This document shows positions 13,954-14,066 of a DNA stretch of 14,066 nucleotides, one piece after another. This DNA comes from JBGFRR01 sp041695045 (GTDB lineage Bacteria; Bacteroidota; Ignavibacteria; UBA10030): NCBI GenBank assembly GCA_041695045.1, contig JBGFRR010000012.1:1-14066 (forward strand), written 5' to 3'. The translations under genes and the position numbers were made by a program. The notes under the pieces were generated by a model. That model had not been told where the DNA came from and did not search any database. It saw nothing but the letters and a program-made list of their open reading frames with translations. How positions within the stretch are numbered: the first letter of the stretch is position 1; every line of letters begins with the position of its first letter.

Positions 13954-14066
13954 TAATGAATTATCGTATTGCGTAATTGTTCCTCATTGGAGAGAAAGCC
14001 GCATTGCGTGCTTAGTTCTCCAACGGTGTGTTGTCGAATTGCGTGTTTGCTTTTTTCGTGCGAAGG
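13947..14066 (-). other. Array edge: candidate attI-side sequence with 35-bp iterated motif
   Basis: The cassette boundary box GCATAAC (13947-13953; GTTATGC on the gene strand) is followed by CTAATGAATTATCG instead of the ACGTTTAGC-type start shared by all six sites. The motif CGnATTGCGTnnTT then occurs three times, with ATTGCGT at 13968, 14003 and 14038, exactly 35 bp apart. No site-type arms or open frame are visible. It could be an attI site with direct repeats, or an unrelated upstream cassette site cut by the window end. Confidence 0.4.

Overview
All credible genes in this window lie on the minus strand, in short groups separated by six related 175-206 bp sequences at 111-312, 1092-1295, 2723-2897, 5182-5363, 11195-11400 and 12373-12552. 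Each separator starts and ends with integron-type core boxes (RYYYAAC ... GTTRRRY, e.g. GGCTAAC ... GTTAGGC) and has matched inner arms, so I read the window as a stretch of an integron-like gene-cassette array. The sites are longer than usual attC sites (about 57-141 bp). No integrase gene, transposase, tRNA, rRNA or CRISPR array is visible.

The most striking signal is structural. Each of the six complete cassettes has cassette-specific inverted ends of 19-21 bp. In every cassette the arms match except at position 11 counted from the outer end, where the left arm has G and the right arm has T on the + strand. This is a G.T wobble if the + strand folds and a C.A mismatch if the other strand folds. 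The inner stem of five of the six sites has the same G.T wobble at its third pair, with the same polarity. The + strand is the bottom strand relative to the genes, the strand that integron integrases recombine as a folded hairpin. Two sites (2723-2897 and 11195-11400) are chimeras of arm types seen intact elsewhere.

Layout in gene order, right to left. 13947-14066: a cassette boundary next to sequence that is not site-like and carries three copies of CGnATTGCGTnnTT exactly 35 bp apart; it may be the attI side or array edge. Cassette G: a DisA_N-like (di-adenylate cyclase type) protein. Cassette F: a secreted alpha/beta hydrolase. Cassette E (about 6 kb): eight genes encoding a small protein, a large helical membrane protein, a short disordered protein, a small helical protein, a Ycf46-like AAA+ ATPase, a small membrane protein, a TPR protein and a DnaJ-type zinc-finger miniprotein. 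Cassette D: a membrane-anchored PLD-like protein and a B12-type radical SAM enzyme. Cassette C: a PD-(D/E)XK nuclease-like protein and a small partner. Cassette B: a membrane-anchored beta-sandwich protein. Cassette A (partial): the start of a secreted protein.

Taxonomy is uncertain. Base composition is moderate (roughly mid-40s % GC by eye), and most cassette genes lack clear Shine-Dalgarno sequences. The partial leftmost gene has a signal peptide ending in SLFSQ, a style common in Bacteroidota and relatives. The cassette E genes, in contrast, have several strong AAGGAG-type sites and may come from a different lineage. Three genes (1307-1709, 5638-6275, 6662-8211) are each interrupted by a single-base frameshift, so either indel errors in the assembly or real decay should be considered.
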